Shown here: positions 1 through 11,003 of the stretch, one piece after another
How the letters are laid out: each line of letters opens with the position of its first letter
Position numbering within the stretch: position 1 is the first letter of the stretch
Assembly (NCBI GenBank): GCA_028023455.1
Contig: JAQFVV010006506.1
Location: forward strand, 994,501 to 1,058,500
Direction of reading: 5' to 3'
DNA: 64,000 nucleotides
Source: Epiperipatus broadwayi
Lineage: Eukaryota > Onychophora > Udeonychophora > Euonychophora > Peripatidae
Notes under the pieces: generated by a model
What the model saw: the letters and a program-made list of their open reading frames with translations, nothing else
Databases searched by the model: none
Told to the model about the DNA's origin: nothing
Translations under genes and position numbers: made by a program

Positions 1-1181
1 ATTTCTAAAATAAGATGCGTTTTAAATATAATCAATATGAGACTCGTTTACCTATAAACAGATCACATCCCCTTAACATTAAACAAATACAAAATATTTG
101 TTCAATGGCATAAGAATACCCAGATACTTCTCCTTATGAAGTATCTACATACTCTCATGACTAACAATAATATCTAATATATTATTTTATATTTATAACT
201 ATTAACTTTTAATTCAATAACTCATTAAATTAATCTGTTAGATAATTACAGATAAACTTTGATTCATATTATGTTTAATAATTCAGATTGGCAATAATCA
301 CAAGAATAACTTTATAATAAGGAGATCTCAAGAAAATCATTGATTCTTCATACTATCCATGGAATATTAAGAGGGATTTTACAGATTTCCATGGATAGTG
401 CACAAAATAAGAAAAGCTTATAATTTAAATCTATAATTAAGGTTTATATTTATGTTCTTTAATACTTATTATTAAAATAATATTACTAACTAAACTGTGA
501 TTAACACTAATACTTTCACTAATAACTAATGTATCATTTAATTTCATATTAATAAATACACTTTCATAATTGATAATGTCATCAATGACCTATGGGATCA
601 AGGCAGCATGCAACAAGTAAAAAACCTTTATTAAGAGATTTATGCTTATTAAACTGTTAGATTTGCTCTAAATTGAATTGACTTTTCATTTTAATTTTGA
701 CTGTACATTTTGAGTTATGTGATGTGGTGAAAATAAGCCCAGAAAAGAAATCCAGCAATTAGAATTTGATAAAACTTTCAAAACAATAATTTTAATAATA
801 TTCATTACAAATGATTACAATAACATTACTATTAACATCGAATTTAAAATAACTTATAATAAAATGATACACATATATTATAATAACAATAACAACAGAA
901 AAATTAATCTTTGGAGTATTATTATTAAATAAAAAATAAATCATAGATATAATAAAATATCTTTACTAACAACAAAATGATATATAACAATAGCTGTTAT
1001 ATAGTCATATAATCATCACAAATAAAACATATAAAAGCTCTTTTCGGCAAATTTTAAATTTTTGCCCTTTTCAATATGGCTCAATTACAAAAACAACCTA
1101 TACTGCATACATAGTGACATCTACTGGTTCTATATAAAATTAACACAAGCCTATAATTATACTTAAATATAACAACACATA
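1..1181. other. AT-rich non-coding DNA
   Basis: No ORF, splice pattern or RNA gene stands out in this AT-rich stretch. A 14-base string at about 104-117 (CAATGGCATAAGAA) recurs near 46541 in another gene-free AT block. The two blocks may be diverged copies of one repeat, but I could not extend the match by eye. Confidence 0.5.
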
Positions 1182-2162
1182 TTATACAACCCTCCATTCA
1201 TTTTTCATTATCCAATTATCAGTTAAATTAATTGATGTTTTATAAATGTTCATACAATTATTTTTGTTATAATTAATGTAATTTGTTTCATATATTAACC
1301 TTCTATTAATATCTTTAATATAATTTAATGGACTTATATTCTTAACACAATCTATTCTATGTCCATATTTTAAGTAGTGAACATATAATGCAGATCTGTC
1401 ATCTCTTCTATTAATATCATTATTATATTCTTTAGCCCTTTCTTCTAATTGTTTTGCTGTATGTCCATAATAAACCATACTGCAAACCTCACAAGTAATT
1501 TTATATACTATACCCTTTTTATATTTTATATCATCTTTTATTTTATAATTCCCTACTAATATATCAAGAGTTTTACTGTTTGACCATCCTATTTTAATAT
1601 TTTGATCTATATAATTTTTATTTTTTAATAATGTATTATAAATTTTAGGAATATATGAAAGTTTTACCCATTTTATATTTTCTGGATCACTATTATTACC
1701 CAAATTATTTTGTTTATAATGAAAGAATATATTCCTAATGTTTCTAGGGTTGTATCCACAATTAGTATATAACTTTATAAATTTCTCTTTTTGCAAATTA
1801 GCTATCTTCCTATCTGTGTTATATTTATCATTTTTGTTTTTAAAATTTTTAATAACTGCCATTGTTTGTATCCATGCCTGTTGCAAATCCATAGAAATTA
1901 TCTTCCTTAATTTATTTTCTTTAATGAAGTGTTTTAATTTAATTATATTATTATCATCTATCTCTATCTCTACATCTAAATATTTTATTTTAACATCAAT
2001 TTCTATAATTGTAAATTTTATATTATCCATATTATTATTAAGTTCATTGTATGTTTTCTTTATAGCTCTTTTATTACCAATTATTAATATATCACCAACA
2101 TATCTAAAGTAATGTATTATATCTTGATTTTCTATTTTACTATTAACAATTTTCATTTCCAT
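1182..2162 (-). pseudogene. Penelope-like RT C-terminal half plus GIY-YIG endonuclease
   Basis: This is a 326-residue frame. Residues about 15-35 hold the RT catalytic box in the form YFRYVGDILII, where the family has YVDD, so the first catalytic Asp is Gly. Residues about 215-245 carry the GIY-YIG nuclease: GIVYKI, then a CEVC pair, then VYYGHT, followed by the arginine helix LEERAKEY. An H-x6-H pair (HYLKYGH, about residues 262-268) and a Glu in YETNYI (about residue 292) complete the Penelope-type endonuclease pattern. The stop follows NEWRVV. The frame opens inside the RT domain, so the first Met is not a real start. The endonuclease half looks intact by motif; the RT half is inactivated. 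Confidence 0.85.
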
Positions 2163-2575
2163 TTTGTTGATGAATATTGTGACATTAATCCACTAATTGC
2201 ACATCCCATTACCCACCCCTTATATATACTCCAATATTCACTATTATATTTAAAATACAAACTATTATGTATCAAAATTAAACCTTCTTCGATAATTTTA
2301 ATTATCTCTATATCATTAATATGCATATATAATTTCTGTATTAATATTTCTATACTTTTTGTTCTTGGAATGCTAGGATACATCTTTCCAATATCCTTTA
2401 CAAATATACTTAGGTTTCTATTCAATTTTATCATATTTAACTTATTTATAATAGCCTCTGTATTTTTAATGCAAAACTCCCCATAACCAATAATATTTAC
2501 TATCCACTTATTTAAATACTTACAAAATCTTTGTAGAATAAAATTAGTGAAATTAAATAATAATCTATTTAATTA
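2153..2575 (-). pseudogene. Penelope-like RT central fragment
   Basis: The frame is open from about 2575 down to 2153. It includes the conserved RT segment VKDIGKMYPSIP, equivalent to the family's D-x-x-x-M/L-Y-P-S-I-P first catalytic block, and ends with QYSSTKWK. The downstream RT catalytic box is in a different frame (1182-2162), so a single indel near 2153-2162 splits the domain. The first in-frame Met at 2434 is internal to the domain and is not a start. Confidence 0.75.
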
Positions 2576-4560
2576 TTAAATAAAACTAACAATTTCCCAT
2601 TATATGTTGAAATATTTATCCCTATCTATGTGAACTACATAGCACACATTCAGTTTATTAAACAATCATTTCTTTTTCATTCCTGGTCTGTTAATTCAAC
2701 CTATACATAAAAGTAGTACTTGTTGATTAAGTAACAATACAAAAATTCTGGAGGTTGGTAAGCAAACAAAATTAATACTTTTATCTTTTACATAAGAACA
2801 AAATCATTGTTTTTAGTTTATCCATTCGCACATGTAAATACAATCTGCTATATATCATTTTAAATACCCTTTCATACTAAAATATTGAACATATTTGTTT
2901 ATTTAAATGATTAATAATCTTTAATCTCAACCTAATTATTAAATAACTATCATTATAACAACACTTGAATTAATTCCTTATTAAATTAGCCCCCCCCCCA
3001 TTGTACTAACAACTCATAGATTAAAACATATAAATACCAACATTATAAAGAACTTTTTTTTTTTAAACTCTCAGCTAAAATTACAACAACTTTATATTTT
3101 CGTTGCGTTCTGGTTGTTCCGCATAAACTTATTATATATAACTTTTATTTTTTCTGTACATTCAGCTTATCCTAAGATTCGCGCGAGAAGTTATTGCAAC
3201 AATAATCCTTCCTTTTGTTCTTTGTTTAGTAATGAAAAAAAATATTCATGGCTTGCTTTATTTATTCTAGATAACATATATTTCTATCTTTAGTATATTG
3301 CACTTTTAGGATTTCAATTAAAAATATATGTGTCATGCAACTTTTTTCAGCTAAAACTTTATAGCAACTGACATTCCAGCCGGTATGGCTCAAAGTAAAT
3401 ACTTCTATAATTTATTGTAATTAGGATTTTATAAATAGCTGGAATAATAATGAACACTCTTCAGTTATTACCGATTTAGTTCTATGGATTCTTAAATATA
3501 TATATATACTTAGCTTTCCCCCCGAGATTTACAGTTCTTTTATTTATCCTTACTGAATATTGACGATGTTTATTTATTTCCTTTGGTTTATTATTGCAAT
3601 TCATTTTTCCCACAGCACAGTTATTGTTCATTTTCAGTGAGTATATATGTTGATCATTCATCTCCGATGATTTCTTCAATATTTATTAATTTTCAAGAGA
3701 TTATTGGAAATTATTAACTATTGATCTGCCCAGTAGAAAACAATTAATTTACTCCATTAGTTTAAACATAAAAATGATAATTATCTCATATATCCATACA
3801 GCTACAATTCATTATTTTTTTTTTTCGCAAATAATACGATTTTAGGAATTTTTAAACCAACTTTATTTTTTTAAAAAAATATATCACAAAGAAAAAAAAA
3901 CTTAGTTACTTATTCTTTACGATCCAAAAAGTCTTTTTTTTCTTCTCTCTCTTGAATTTCATATTCCAAAATTGTTTGAAACTCTTTGATTGGCTAATAT
4001 TTCCCACCTTTTTTTTGTTTATAACAACATAGATTTACCTTCCAAGTTTTTTGGTTTATTATTTTAAAATGACCGATTTTTCGTTTTTTAAAAAAAATAT
4101 TGAAATACAATATTTTTAGAAATTAAAGATAGAATTTACTGCTTTAATTTTAAATCAGTATTTTGTAAAATTAAACCTTATTTATTTACTTTTAAATATA
4201 GCAAGATTTGAATATAAATAATTTCTATTTTTAAAATCAAATGAGCACAAACAATAATTACTGGTCTCTATTTAAACTTCACTGGTTTTAAATACTAGAT
4301 GATATTAATTTTTCATCCATCTGCATATATCCGACTCTATAGGTTATTATCTATGTGTATTTTGAGTTAAGATCATTTATAAATTTCCATTAGCTAAATT
4401 CGAGTTCAAACCCTATGATCTAATATTTCATTATTGTCTTCTTTTAATAAGTAAATATTATTGGATTTGTAAAATTTAAAATTATACACCAAAATTTTAT
4501 TTTAGAATAGACTGAGCTAATAAAAAGTGTATAATATATATATATATATATGTTATACAA
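2576..4560. other. AT-rich non-coding DNA
   Basis: No supportable gene. Short homopolymers occur (C9 near 2991, several A/T runs), and a short TA microsatellite lies near 4536-4551. Short ORFs here have no recognisable domain. Confidence 0.5.
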
Positions 4561-4690
4561 AAATGCAAAAATAAAAAACCTTTCCCCCCTTTTTTTTTTT
4601 TTCTCATGGGGGCCTCCCCACCCTCCCCCCCCCCGGAGGGTGTTTTTTTCTTTACAAATAACAGAGGAGGGGGTACTCTCTCTCTAATTT
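4561..4690. repeat. Low-complexity C/T then G/A tract
   Basis: The tract has C6, T14 and C11 runs followed by GGAGGG and GAGGAGGGGG. The mixed polypyrimidine and polypurine blocks are partly self-complementary (CCTCCC with GGAGGG), so hairpin or triplex formation is plausible. It contrasts sharply with the AT-rich surroundings. Confidence 0.6.
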
Positions 4691-5354
4691 TATTTCCCCT
4701 TTTAGATTATGGTTTTTAGCTTTTTGCTATCATCAGTGAGAGAGAGGAAAAGGAAATAGATCTGATACAACTCGAGGTTGAAACAATTTCTTTAGCTTGA
4801 AGGTGTTTTTGCGTGTCTTCAAACTCAGCTAACAAACCAGATAGCTACATGGGTCTGATCTCAGTTCGCATCACCCATAGTAGAAGCCTCTGCAATCTAT
4901 ATCATTGAAGAAAGATCAAAGGTACTTTATGATAAACAAAAATGCAAGTTAAAAACTTGTACACTGTTTTTGTCCCAGATGGGCTAAAGCGTCAAGCGTT
5001 GTTCGTTTAAGTAGAGTAGTTAGTTTCCTTCTCTCTTTCCTTCGTCATGATTTCAGTTTGTTGAGTGAAGAGGATAAAGAAATAGATCTGATACACTGGG
5101 TGAATTTTTTGTTGGGGTTTTGCGTGCTCAACCGCAAGAAAAATAATTCTAAAATAAAAAAAAATTAAAAAAAAAAAAAAAAAAAACATATATATATATA
5201 TATTCATTCTAATTTATATTGAGTTAGATTTGATTTGAATTCAATTTGTATCTGCTTGGAGTGGACTGCAAGCGACAACACTAAACAATATTAAATTCAA
5301 ATATCTTTAATAAATATTTGAAAACCAGGCACTCTTCACAAACCTAGAGCTTAA

Positions 5355-5790
5355 TTGTAAATATAGGAGTTAAATTCAGACTTTTAAGCACCCAACAACT
5401 GTCCACACTATCTCATACAACTGATAAACATGACCACACACATGTAGAAAAGAGAAATAATCACCAATATACGTATTTCATGCTAAACCAGCATTCATCA
5501 GTTGATCCAGATTATTATCTCCCCTCACATATATATATAATCAGTGATCAGTTTATATTAAGATAGTGTGAAGATTTTCTATTTTAATATAAACTGAGCA
5601 CTGATTATACATATATGAGTGAAAGATGATAATCTGGAACAACTGATGAGTGCTGTTTTAGCATGAAATACATATATTGGTGATTATTTATTTTTTCTAC
5701 ATAGGTGTGGTCATGTGTATCAGTTGTATGAGATAATGTGGACAAATGATGGGTACTTGAACGTCTGAGTTCAAATCCCCTATATATGTT
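5355..5790. repeat. Foldback (inverted-repeat) element, family F1, copy 1
   Basis: The two halves are imperfect reverse complements with a centre near 5575. The left arm has CCACACTATCTCATACAACT at about 5402-5421 and the right arm has AGTTGTATGAGATAATGTGG at about 5723-5742. Both arms carry the segment centred on ATACGTATTTCATGCTAAAC. The right end contains GAGTTCAAATCCC, which resembles a tRNA B-box. It is probably a non-autonomous foldback or MITE. No target duplication was defined. Confidence 0.75.
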
Positions 5791-8199
5791 TAATAACTAA
5801 AAATAAACAAACTAATTAACATAATAACAAACAGATGTGCATTGGTTGCAGGGTTTTATGCTCACAGATATTACAACAATGATGAGATAATTAATGTACA
5901 GAAGTCTCATCTTATTAAGAGTGCACCATGGTATGCCAACTATCCCCAGGATTTTTTAGCTATAAGCTAAACATTACCAGAATGATATAATATATAGTCT
6001 TAGTAGCTAATTCTACAATACTATCATTGAGCAATAAATATGCTCAGATACAGATTCTTTTGTCAAACCAGATTCCAGATTCAGTTTAATGCTGAAGTTA
6101 ACTAATGGGGTGGAATGAATTCATTACCATAGCCAAGCCTCTGATACTATGGTGCCCAATACTAAAATAAGGAATACACTACACATATATATTGATTGAC
6201 AAGATTCAGTACCTGGTACTCAGTTCCCTTGGACCATATAACTTGCTAGCATAATAAAGAACATTTAATTCAGTGAGTTGAAGCAGCTGAAAATAGGGTT
6301 CTGGATCCTTGTGTTCCAGTTCTAGATGTTTAGCTGTCTGAACCCAATAATGGGGTGGCCTATAACAATGAGCCCATTTAAAAGAAAGCACAGTATGTGT
6401 TTAGTAAAAACACATTCATAATGCTTATAAAATAAGAGTAATATAATGACAAATTTACATGTGCTAAATTCTATAGTTTTGTTCAGCAGAAACTACCTTG
6501 ACCCAATTCTCAAATTAGCATAATGAGGTTGAGAGGGGTTCATAAATAGCAATCTTGTTTTAATAAGTGGAATCTATATATATTCTTTTATGATTAATGG
6601 GGACAGGAAAGCATATTTTAACATTTTATTAATAATTACAAATATGCTTTGTGATATTGTCTCTGGCCATTATTTAACTAATACATAATATTAATTGCAA
6701 ACCTCACTAACAAGCTAATACATGGTAGGTTAAGTAAAACATATATGTATATAACAACAAATGCATAGCAGTCTGTTGTTATATGTGAGAATAGATTTTA
6801 AAGCAGTGATTTATGTTGGCTAAAAACAGCAAAGAAACATTTTACTGAAGAGCTTCTAATAATCTCTCCCCAAAGACTTATATTAATTTTCCCTGCTTTA
6901 AAATAATGGCATAGCATATCACATAAATTAAAAATAAAATCAATGATTAATAAAATATAGGCATGAACACAAATTATAGAAAAGATTAAATTAATAAATC
7001 TTTGAGTTATTACAATTAAGAAAGACATTTTAGAATTACATTAATAGGCAAGCTTTTACAGTTAAATTTGTAAATTTAATTTAAAAAAGATTTAATTATA
7101 TTACTTTATGAACCTTCACAGTTAGATAATTAAATTATAATAAGTTTAAGAGTTTTATAGAGCTCTGTAGTAAAGAATATTACCAATTTCTTCTAAAGGC
7201 TGAGCTGTCTGGCATTTGTAGTGAACACTGTCACTAGTCTAAATGGGTTGTCCTCACTTTATGTGTCTTTGGCAACTGGTGGTACTGTCTGTTTCATTCC
7301 TGCAGCAATAATGATATGCAGCCAGCAGGATGGTTGAAGGTCACCATTCTTCCATAGGAAGATGGCAAAGTTGGGTCCTTCCTAGCCACTCATGTTAATT
7401 TTTCAATGGGTGTAGCTCCCAGCAGCAATTGCTTAGATTATTTTATAAGAGAGAGCTTGAGTGCTGAAAATTAGGGATTTATGTACTAGATTTCTGACCC
7501 CTCCCCTGTCATATTTGCTTATATTTATGTTTTACAGCATAAAACCCATTAACTTTAAACAACTTTTGATTTTTAATCTTTAAATTTAACACTTCTTTGT
7601 TAACATTTAAATTTAATATTTACATTCTAGTAAAAACAAAAACAATTCCCTAGCAAAAAGAAAATAATGTTGCATAGTTGCATTTACTTTGTCCAAAATA
7701 TACTTTAAAATTTGTTATTTTAAGATTTATATTTAACCTCCATGCAAATCTAAAACAGGTGCATGTGGTGTGATCTTTTTACTAAAAACTATTTAATATT
7801 TTTAGAAGATAAATAATTTCTGTGTAAACATTTCATTATATATGTACATTGATTACCTGTTGAATTGAGAACATATATGCAATTCTTAAGTTAAATTATT
7901 AATAAATTTATACATATATGTTATATTAAATCAAATTTATAATTATAATTGCACTGTAATGCTATTAAATAAGTTTCACATCACAGCTCCCTCACATATA
8001 TATAGGTGTGTCCATACATATATAATGATGTTTACACAGACATGTGTTCAATTTAAAATATAAAAATATGTAGATATGCATATTATATATAGATATATGT
8101 ACATATACATGTACTTGATGGGGTTTAAACTTAGAATAATTACTACTTGAGACATAGTAGATGAAACAAGATGTGTGCCAATATATACCATTTCAATAT
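5791..8199. other. Non-coding DNA with a less AT-rich island at about 7190-7440
   Basis: The 61-codon minus-strand ORF at 6206-6391 has no recognisable domain. A less AT-rich block (about 7190-7440) contains words such as GGTTGAAGGTCACCATTC. It has no long ORF or terminal repeats and may be an old repeat. Nothing else is supportable. Confidence 0.45.
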
Positions 8200-9075
8200 A
8201 TACAAAAGAAGTCAACACTTGAACAATATCAATAGCAATTAATAATCTCATTCTGTTGTCAAGACAATCTCCTTTAATCAATAAAGGTGTTAGTCCATCT
8301 TTATCTAGGAATCAGTATGTTTATATAGATACTAAAGATTGCAACTTGACTACAAAGAGTGAATTTATTAATACAAAGAATTTTAAATAAACTTCATTGA
8401 ACAGGTAAATATAATCTTTTCTAAATGCAGACTAACAAATAGTCAATTATAACTTTCAAATTGCATTCCAAACATGTATTACTAAAATAATAAACCTAAT
8501 AACATTTAAGGCTAGATAGATATTTATTGTAAATGCATGAAAGCAGTCAACATTTAAACAATAACAATATCATTAACAATCAACAATCTCAACTGTTGTC
8601 AAGACAACTTCCTTTAATCGATAAAAGTCAAAATCCATCTTTATCTATGATATAATATGTTTATATAGACATTAAGGATTGCAACTTGACTACAGAGAGT
8701 AAAACTATTATACAAACAAGTTTAAATAAACCTCATTACACATGTATATATAATCTGTTCTGAAAGCAGTCTAACAAATATTCAATTACAACTTCCACAA
8801 CCATAATATTATTAAGATAATAAACCCAATAAAACTCAATGTTAGATAAGATTCAATGTTAATACATGGAATCAGTCAATACTTAATATCAATATCATTA
8901 ACAATTAACAATCAATCCATTGTCCAAGCAAACTCCTCTTATCAATAATGGTGGAAATCTACCTTTATCTATGTTCCAATATGTTTATATAGACACTAAG
9001 ATTACAACTTAACTACAGAGAGTGAAATTATTAATACAAAGAAATTTAAATAAATGTCATTAAACAGGTAAATAT
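8200..9075. repeat. Three tandem copies of a repeat of about 330 bp
   Basis: The motif TGTCAAGACAA (TGTCCAAGCAA in copy 3) recurs at about 8257, 8597 and 8921, giving spacings of 340 and 324 bases. Each copy continues with CCTTTAATC or CTCTTATC, then CATCTTTATCTA, a TATGTTTATATAGA block, and ACAACTTGACTACA(G/A)AGAGT. The copies are clearly diverged, so this is an old short satellite array. It has no coding content. Confidence 0.8.
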
Positions 9076-9489
9076 ATATGTGTGAATTTATATTTTAAAT
9101 TTATCTGTGTATACATTTGCTTATTAATAAAATTATTATGTTTATGATTACCATAGCCACCAAACAAATATATTAAGTAATCTTCCCATGAAAATTTTCA
9201 CTTTATATGTATATTACATACACCGCATATTTTCTCATACATATATAATTTAATTGAAATCTAAATCTAAATTCAAATCTTGCTTTTTTGATTTTAATTT
9301 TATTATATTTTTATTATAAAATTTTTTATAGTTTAATTTAATTTAAAGTTAAGAATTGTAATTGATTTTGCATTTTCTATATATAATAATATTTAACTAT
9401 AAATTAAATTAATAAAAATATAACAATATTAATGTCACAAAATTTCAAATTTAGATTTGAATTTAAATTGAAGTATAAATTGTATATAC

Positions 9490-9760
9490 ATGTATATGAA
9501 CCAACTAATGCTTACTGGTTTGTCATGAAACATGCATATATTGGAGATCATTTATCTTTTTCACATGTATGTGATCATGGGTATCAGTTGTAGGTACTTG
9601 AGTTATAAAACTGCAACATGGAGCATGTATTAGATCTACTGTGCCTATTCACATTCATATCAATCTGATCAAGTATCCAGTTGTATAAGATGGAGTGCAT
9701 AACTGTAGGGGGCTTGAAAGTCAGAGTTCAAATCCCTTTTAATGAAATTAAGTTTAGTGT
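9490..9760. repeat. Diverged half-copy of foldback family F1
   Basis: The words GCTTACTGGTTTGTCATGAA, ATTGGAGATCATTTATCTTT and GGGTATCAGTTGTAGGTACT match the right arm of the F1 elements at 5355-5790 and 9996-10419. A B-box-like GAGTTCAAATCCC lies at about 9723. The opposite arm is missing, so this is a partial copy. Confidence 0.55.
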
Positions 9761-9995
9761 ATGCAATATACTTATATTTGAATATGTATATGTATCTGCA
9801 TATAATATAATAGCTTGCTATATATATGGCAGTGATATTTTATAGTCATTACACAAATATTATTCACTGATTGTTTGATTTTTATTATTATATTCAGAAT
9901 TTTACTTTTATACATAACTGAATATAACAGAGGTTAGGGTTAACAAAATGTGTCACAGACAAGGAAAATGCATAAAATATGTTAACCATCTCTTG

Positions 9996-10419
9996 ATATA
10001 TAGGGTATATGAGCAAAGACTTTCACACCACCCACCACTCTCCACTCTATCTCATAACACTGATACACTTGAACACATATATGTTGAAAAGATAAATAAT
10101 CACCAATATACGTATTTCATGCTAAACCAGCAATCATCAATTAGTCCAGATTACCATCTCTACACATATATGCTATAAGTGCTCATATATATATTAAGAT
10201 AGCCTCTCTTCATACCTTAATATATATCTGAGTACTTACAGCATATATGTGTAGAAATGGTAATCTGGACCAACTGATGATTGCTGGTTTAGCATAAAAT
10301 ACGTTTATTGGTGATTATTTATCTTTTCAACATATATGTGTTCAAGTGTATCAGTGTTATGAGATGGAGTGAAGAGTGGTGGGTGGTGTGAAAGTCTGTG
10401 CTCATATACCCTATATATT
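9996..10419. repeat. Foldback element, family F1, copy 2
   Basis: The outermost bases ATATATAGGGTATATGAGC (left) and GCTCATATACCCTATATAT (right) are reverse complements. Pairing continues inward through AGACTTTCACACCACCCACC and its complement to a centre near 10208. The inner arm shares ATACGTATTTCATGCTAAAC and the CATCAGTTGGTCCAGATTA-type segment with the copy at 5355-5790, so both belong to one family. The small ORF at 9948-10178 is an accident of this arm. Confidence 0.8.
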
Positions 10420-10941
10420 ACATTATAGACACAAGTATATAATAAGCCTGTGTTTCAATTATTGCCATCTCTTGATGTAAAAATATATGAAAAGTTAACT
10501 GGTGATGGTTATGTTGCATATTAATTCATCAAAAATTAATCTAAGATTCATTGATCATCATCAAAATAATGGGTCATTCTGATTCAGCTCTTAAAAATTT
10601 ACTTAATCATTTTGAAATATTTCCGATAATTTGGAAATAATCTAGATGGATTCATCTTTTTGCATCTAAAAGGGCTAATGTCATCCTACTTCATTTTTTT
10701 ATCCTCTACTTTTTCAAATTATAACTTCAGGTTCTGACTCAGTATGAAAACTTGGACATGAGCAGTTGTTTAATATACAATCACACACGCATATACACAT
10801 ATGATAAATATATGGTTAATGATGGAATACAAAAAATATATAAGAATAAAAAATGAAATTGATTCATACATCAAAGCAATTAATATTAAGTTATTAATAA
10901 TTGATAGCCCGAATAAAGTATCATAAAAGTTCTGAAATGCA

Positions 10942-11003
<62 letters not shown>

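Larger units (their letters stand above)
1182..2575 (-). mobile_element. Penelope-like retroelement, 5'-truncated and frameshifted
   Basis: Two overlapping minus-strand reading frames together give the order seen in Penelope-like elements: reverse transcriptase (RT) followed by a C-terminal GIY-YIG endonuclease. These elements insert by target-primed reverse transcription. Upstream of the first methionine the RT frame stays open to about 2575, where a stop appears; the N-terminal RT motifs are absent, so the copy is 5' truncated. A frame change falls at 2153-2162, and the RT active-site motif is altered. It is therefore a dead fragment. No flanking target duplication was seen. Confidence 0.85.

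Noticed and set aside
8200-9075. Tandem repeat considered as a CRISPR-like array
   Set aside because: Units are about 330 bp, diverged and directly abutting, in a eukaryotic context; no short repeats with unique spacers.
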